This document shows positions 17,929-22,500 of a stretch of DNA of 22,500 nucleotides, piece after piece. Within the stretch, counting starts at the first letter, position 1. The number at the start of each line of letters is the position of its first letter. The notes under the pieces were generated by a model. The model was given only the letters and a program-made list of their open reading frames with translations. It ran no database searches and was not told where the DNA came from. The stretch lies in the NCBI GenBank assembly GCA_905221605.1, contig CAJNDS010002447.1, positions 1-22,500 on the forward strand. Direction: 5' to 3'. The position numbers and the translations under genes were made by a program. The DNA comes from Symbiodinium natans (taxonomy: Eukaryota; Sar; Dinophyceae; Suessiales; Symbiodiniaceae).

Positions 17929-20199
17929 TCACGACACACAGGGCGCGTCAAACATTTGTGGTGCAATGTAGCAAAAACCCTCCTGGATCTTGAAGATGCA
18001 CGTTGTCTTGATGTCAGTGGTATTGACAAATGACACTTCGTCTCTGCGAACTCGGAAGCAGTTCTGCAGGTCCGTCTTCTCGTAGAAAAGGACGCAAGTG
18101 AGCACGTAGCGGTCAAATTCGCAGTGGTAAGCCACCTCGGCAACCCCAGCAGGCTGAGCCAAAACCACAACATCACCTGTTTGGGCCCAGCGGTTGGGGA
18201 GATAATTCGCCCGTCTGGACGACCGCATGAGTGGAGGAGGAGTGATCCCGAGGCTGGCCGTCACGTGGGCCACCACATCCGTCGCAGCCGGCCTGCCATC
18301 AATCAGCCCGACAGGTTTGACCAACTCCACGTCTGACAGGTCATCCCAATGACACAGCAACATCTCTCGCATTAAATGTTTCTCGCTTCCAGCTTGACCA
18401 GAGTCTTGATGATTTGCGAATCTCTTAAGCTCTTTGTGGCGCCGCTCGTGAACGAAGCATGCCACAAGGAAGCCGTGCTGCTGAAGCATGCTCGGCAAGT
18501 GCATTGCCAAGTGCCCTTTGGGCAGAAAGTGCTCGTCGCCGTGTACTTTCACAAAACTTGCCAGATGAAGGGTGATTGCGGACCGCAAAGCATTGGTGTG
18601 GCAGCTGCCATTCGCTCGGCTTGCCAGGAGCAACCAATCCTTCAACGGAGTATATATATATATATGTACCTTATCTAAACCTGCATAGTCAGCGAACATA
18701 CATTCGGGAAGTCGCAAAGCCTCGATGCCTTTTATAGTCGCGAGCTATATGCACATATACGCACCGCATATACGCCCTGCGACGGGTGCCCGCGAGTTTC
18801 CTGCAGGCACAGAAAAGCCGGGAGAGAGAAAAAAAAACTCGCACGCATGCCAAGAAACAAGCACGTTGCACGCCAGCAGGAAGCAACGGATGGCTTCCTG
18901 GCAGTGCTCAGGCAACGCAAGCCGTTGCCTAAGCTCCTCAGCCCAGACCCTCATGACAGGGAAGGCGCTCAACGCATCTGACGCAGAACTCCTCCAATCA
19001 TCCTTCTGTTTCTTGTCCTGGAAGACGTGCTTGGCCCCGGCCCCGTGCACTGCTGGCCATTGAAATTGGTTGGAAAACGCGTGCAGATCCGCGACCTTGA
19101 TCTTTGCTGGTGCCAAGGATTGGAGAAGCAGGTTGGCCTCCAGATGGAACAAACCACCAACCAAGTAGATATGCATCCAGTCATAGCAGAGGCACTTGGT
19201 GGGGTCCATGTGCTCCATCACGCAATCGGAGGACAATGGTCCGCAGGGAGCATGGTTGAAGCCTAGCGCGATCTCCAGTTCGTCCATGTCACCTTTGTTT
19301 AGAACAGTGCTTCTTTCTGCAAGATGCTGGACCACGTCCTTCAGGGAGTGCAAGTCGTGCTGCAGGAAGCGATCCTCACGCAGGCACGTGTGCAGCACCA
19401 GCGGCGCCGTGAGGGGATTCGGTGCGTACCGCGTCCGCACCACGTTCCTGCAGAGCATGCACAGAAGCTTACCGCTTGCACCTTTGTTGGCGAACATCAT
19501 TTTCAGCGCACTCTCGTCACTGACAACCATGCTGATGTTGGCACAGAGAAAGTGCCCCTCCATTTGCAGCCCATGCGCGAAATTGCCCGGCGTCTGAAAG
19601 AAACTTTCGATGGCAGCACGGCAAAGCTGGCTCATCCCATCACGGAGCTGCCGCACGGTCTTTGTCCTGGTAGCGCGCAACAGAAACCAGGCGTGTTCGT
19701 GACCCAGTGCGTCCGGACCGAACTCACGGAAGCTGTAATAGATTGCTTGGAGTTTCCGACTGTTGCTCGGTTTTAATGCATTTCCAGGCGTGATCTCATC
19801 GCTATAAAACAAAAGGCCCCATTTGGAATGGATGCTGGATGGATGCTCACGCAAGCGCCGGTCCAGGAAACTCCTAAACTTGTTGCAGGAGCGGTGGCAG
19901 TACCACACCATAGCTGCCGGGTGCAAGTAGTGAACTTCTACTGCCTTGCCGTTAACGCCCTGAAGCTGCCACGTCCTTTGGACGGGGCCGAAGGGTGTCT
20001 CCACATCGACAGCCTCTTCACGTTTGCGCTTCACTGAACTTCTGGAAATCCCAGCGGGCAAGCTGTCTGCATCACGAACAGCTCTCAAAATATCCGCCAG
20101 TGCACTTTGGGACACGAATTTCTTGCGCCCCAACTTCGCAAGATCCAACATGCCGGCGAGCAAACCCCTGCCGACATTCGGTGCGAGCACATCAAGGCC
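17929..20199 (-). CDS. DDE-transposase-like protein (CACTA/Plavaka-type), intron-containing
   Basis: The long exon ends near 18850 and begins at 20199, just after a polypyrimidine tract and TTGTGCAG|G, so the N-terminus is in exons I cannot place. Numbering from GLDVLAPNVG: YSDEITPGN with Asp134; a VVSDES segment with Asp228 followed by KGASGKLLCMLCRN (a C-x-x-C knuckle); then YDWMHIYLVGGLFHLEANLL with Asp340 and His. The last exon, from about 18650 to TGA at 17929-17931, contains PKGHLAMHLPSML and VHERRHKELKRFA, the His/Arg-rich block that closes this family. These landmarks fit DDE transposase-derived proteins of the CACTA/EnSpm-Plavaka kind; the family choice is from memory of patterns, not a search. 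Between the exons (18650-18850) lie TA repeats and an acceptor-like CTGTGCCTGCAG, so one or two small exons may be missing. No in-frame stop or frameshift is evident, so the copy may be intact or domesticated. Confidence 0.68.
18651..18665. repeat. Short TA microsatellite in an intron
   Basis: A TA run interrupting the transposase-like frame. The minus strand reads GTACATATATA after a possible exon end, which suggests it lies inside a small intron ending in CGTTGAAG|G. Confidence 0.6.
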
Positions 20200-21525
20200 C
20201 TGCACAACGAGAGAAAGAGAGAGATAGGTACCATAGATATATGTATATATGCAAATTAATTTCACATGAAATAGATACGTCCATACACATAGCGGGATCG
20301 TGCACGCTGGTGCCCGAAGCAACATAAAGTGACTTCACGTCTATATAGGTATATACACATGCGTCGTATGCAGCTGCAGCACGCACAGGGCCCGAGGTAC
20401 GGCATGCAACCAACATCCATGGTCTGAAGCATATGCAATATACCCAAGCTCCTGTATACAAGCCTGATGCTAAGAATCAATCCTCCTGCCAGCAAAAGAC
20501 TCAAGGATGACTATACTTGCATCTTCTTCACAGTTAAAACCCTATATATATATATATCGACATATACACATCTTAGAAAAGCAAAACATGTTAAGTTACA
20601 ACCTCTGCCGCACATATATGTTATATCAGCCCTTGTATATAAACTATACACATATATAACATACACATATACAGATACACATATAAACCAAAAGCTATCA
20701 TAAGTACATGTGATACAGATATATATGTATATATAAACTGTATATGCAAAAAAACCATGGATGGCATGCGTGAAACCGATCAAGTCCAGAGGTGTTCACC
20801 CCAATCCCCCGCCCTGCAGGCAGCATATATTCCACGCCCCCATGCAATAAAAACCCTCCAAAGCCTAAATTACCAAAAGCCTTCTAAACCATAACCCCTA
20901 AACCTTATATATATATATATATATATAAAACCTCTACCCTATGTATAAACCCTATATATAAGTTAACCCTATATATATATACCCTAAAACCCTACAATCC
21001 CCTTAAACCCCATATATATATATATATCTATAGATATAACCCTAAACCCCCCAAAAAAAACAACCCACAACCATGCATAGGAGGGGAGGAGGGACTGGCC
21101 AACACTGCACCATATATACCCCCATGCAGAATTTAAGTTTAACCCTGCATGCCCAACCAAGATATATATATATATATATATACATATATACATATATATA
21201 TATATACTTTCAGATATATACAAGGACAAACACGCAGACAGCTTTAAAAATGACACACCCCTGCCTGCGTGGGGTCGATGCCCCTGGCCACGAATTCCCG
21301 TCGCCACGGGAAGACACGGGTGCGCGGGCAGCCTCACGATGCAGGACAAGCGCTGGACAATTGTGCATGCGTGCCAGAAGCACAGCGTATAGCAGAAGCA
21401 CAGGTCATGTTTGTGCGTGCTGCAGGGCCATGCAGCTGTGTATGTCTCCGCAAACCCTTCCGAAATGCTATAAGTCGTCATGTTATATACTCTCTATACA
21501 CAGAGGGCCGGCTCTCATGCAGGCA
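20200..21525. repeat. TA/CATA-rich microsatellite region between two genes
   Basis: Long runs of TA and TATACA recur, for example about 20543-20557, 20906-20927, 20975-21030 and 21160-21207, with scattered AACCCTAAA-like words at 20890-21050. Open frames here (Tyr/Ile-rich, such as the minus frame 21481-20984) are artefacts of the repeats. The first bases after 20199 include a polypyrimidine tract serving as the 3' end of an intron of the transposase-like gene, so earlier exons of that gene may lie in this region. None is identifiable. Confidence 0.75.
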
Positions 21526-22500
21526 TCAGTCAGTGTAGCCGGCAGCCCGTGCTTCATGCTGCAGCCTGAAGCACTCACCGCTGGGGGACCAGTAATGTTT
21601 GTCAACCTGGCCGCTGTCGCGCGTGCGGGTCTCCACGTGCCAGCCACCAGCAGCCGGCCGCTTCATGGAAGGCTTTCTGTAGCCTGCAGCCGCATTCGCT
21701 TCGGATTGGGGTGTGGCCTTTGCCGCAGCCTTGGCTTTCACCTTTGCGGCTGCACCCTTAGCCTTGGCCTTAGCTTTAGCCTTGGCTGCGCCCGTGGCCT
21801 TGGCTGTGGATGTTGGCTTGGCTTTGGGCGTCGACTTCTTAGACTCTTTGGCAAGCCATTGCGACTGCTCAGCCGCAGAGATGTTGGGAAGTGCCAGGAG
21901 AGGTGCCTTTGCAACCTTTGCAGCAGCCGGCGATGTCTTCTTGGGAGCAGCTTCGTGAGGTTCAGCAGGAGGTTCCTCAGGTTCAGCAACTCCAAGTAGT
22001 GGTTCCTCAGGTTCACCAGCCCTGTCGTCGAGATCATCTTCCTCTGCTTCTGTGGGTTGATGCACTTGTGCCGGCCCTGCGTCCTTCAAAGGTTTGGGTT
22101 TGTTCTGCGGCTGCCGGCGCGTATTGAACTGCAAAGGCAGCTCCTCCGAGGAACGCGCGCTTCCCTGTGCACGCTGCCACATCATTTGCATCATGTTCAT
22201 CATCGCCTCCATGTCAGGCCGCGCCCTGGACGAAGAGGAAGGGGCCAACTGCAGCATCTTCGTCTCCTTCGGAGCAACCCGCTTTGAGCTGGACCTGAGG
22301 TCGCCGATGCAATTGAGCACCTGGGTCACGTCTGTCTCACTGACAGGGGCAAGGGGTTCGGCTGTGGCGGCCTGGCGAAGATCCTCTGGCAGCCTCTTCG
22401 GATCCTCGGGCCACTGCTTGACGTACCTGGTCAGGCTGGAGCCCGCTCGCCTTCTCTTCAGCGACTTCTTGAACTCCTGTAAGTGGTCGTAGAAATGCTG
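21526..22500 (-). CDS. Lys/Ala-rich protein with C-terminal MBD-like domain (5' truncated)
   Basis: The frame is open to the right edge of the window, so the true start lies outside; 324 residues are visible, ending in TGA at 21526-21528. Order: a basic N-terminal segment (EFKKSLKRRRAGSSLTRYV), an acidic linker, a Met-rich patch (MEAMMNMMQMM), a Glu/Pro-rich disordered stretch, a Lys/Ala tract (AKAKAKAKAKGAAAKVKAK) like histone-H1 tails, and a C-terminal block: GGWHVETRTRDSGQVDK, then HYWSPSGECFRLQHEA. That block matches the methyl-CpG-binding fold pattern (GW, R-x-SGQ-x-D, YxSPxG, FR). Family members bind DNA, sometimes methylated CpG; here DNA binding is inferred and methyl-reading is untested. 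The gene reads in the same direction as the transposase-like gene, 1.3 kb upstream of it, and could belong to the same element. GTG at 22329 is not a convincing start. Confidence 0.75.
   Translation of the reverse strand, partial: QHFYDHLQEFKKSLKRRRAGSSLTRYVKQWPEDPKRLPEDLRQAATAEPLAPVSETDVTQVLNCIGDLRSSSKRVAPKETKMLQLAPSSSSRARPDMEAMMNMMQMMWQRAQGSARSSEELPLQFNTRRQPQNKPKPLKDAGPAQVHQPTEAEEDDLDDRAGEPEEPLLGVAEPEEPPAEPHEAAPKKTSPAAAKVAKAPLLALPNISAAEQSQWLAKESKKSTPKAKPTSTAKATGAAKAKAKAKAKGAAAKVKAKAAAKATPQSEANAAAGYRKPSMKRPAAGGWHVETRTRDSGQVDKHYWSPSGECFRLQHEARAAGYTD

Noticed and set aside
20192-21481. Tyr/Ile-rich frames on both strands as membrane proteins
   Set aside because: They come from TA/CATA microsatellites and carry no conserved motif.
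22327-22329. GTG as the start of the MBD-like protein
   Set aside because: The frame stays open to the window edge with protein-like sequence upstream, so the start is outside the window.

Overview
The window looks like nuclear DNA of a dinoflagellate (Symbiodiniaceae-like), close to a chromosome end or carrying relocated telomere DNA. The evidence is: (i) a long CCCTAAA/TTTAGGG array (the telomere unit of plants and dinoflagellates) near the left edge, with degenerate copies through almost every non-coding stretch to about 17.7 kb; (ii) short GC-rich coding segments, all on the minus strand, ending in AG|G acceptors and often starting introns with GC rather than GT, a known dinoflagellate habit; (iii) closely spaced head-to-tail genes; (iv) a DDE-transposase-like gene and a protein ending in a methyl-CpG-binding-like domain, types I associate with dinoflagellate gene sets. 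The species call is inference; a plant or green alga shares the telomere unit but fits the splice sites less well.

Layout, left to right. 1-1150: telomere-type arrays in three blocks of alternating orientation. 1151-2236: little recognisable. 2237-4484: a direct triplication of a unit of about 740 bp (subtelomeric satellite). 4485-5900: unassigned, with doubtful open frames. 5930-14070: a series of minus-strand, intron-rich genes cut into exons of about 16-105 nt, separated by introns full of degenerate TTTAGGG/CCCTAAA. The best is a gene ending at 8841. Eleven of its exons join in one frame, and the joined product contains a pentatricopeptide-repeat (PPR) motif that only appears after splicing. 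14300-15112: a 16-bp minisatellite followed by about 600 bp of pure alternating CA/CG. 15113-15365: a GACTTAG repeat with a perfect 27-bp hairpin. 15804-17492: 3' part of another intron-rich minus-strand gene. 17929-20199: transposase-like gene. 20200-21500: TA-rich microsatellite DNA. 21526-22500: 5'-truncated gene with a Lys/Ala-rich tract and a C-terminal MBD-like domain.

Every well-supported coding feature reads on the minus strand, so the window behaves as one unidirectional gene block. Conventional long-ORF calling misses most of these genes because their exons are so short; many of the longer open frames here are artefacts of simple repeats. Exon joins were made by eye, choosing GT, GC or GA donors and AG acceptors that keep the frame, so individual boundaries are hypotheses; transcript data would settle them.
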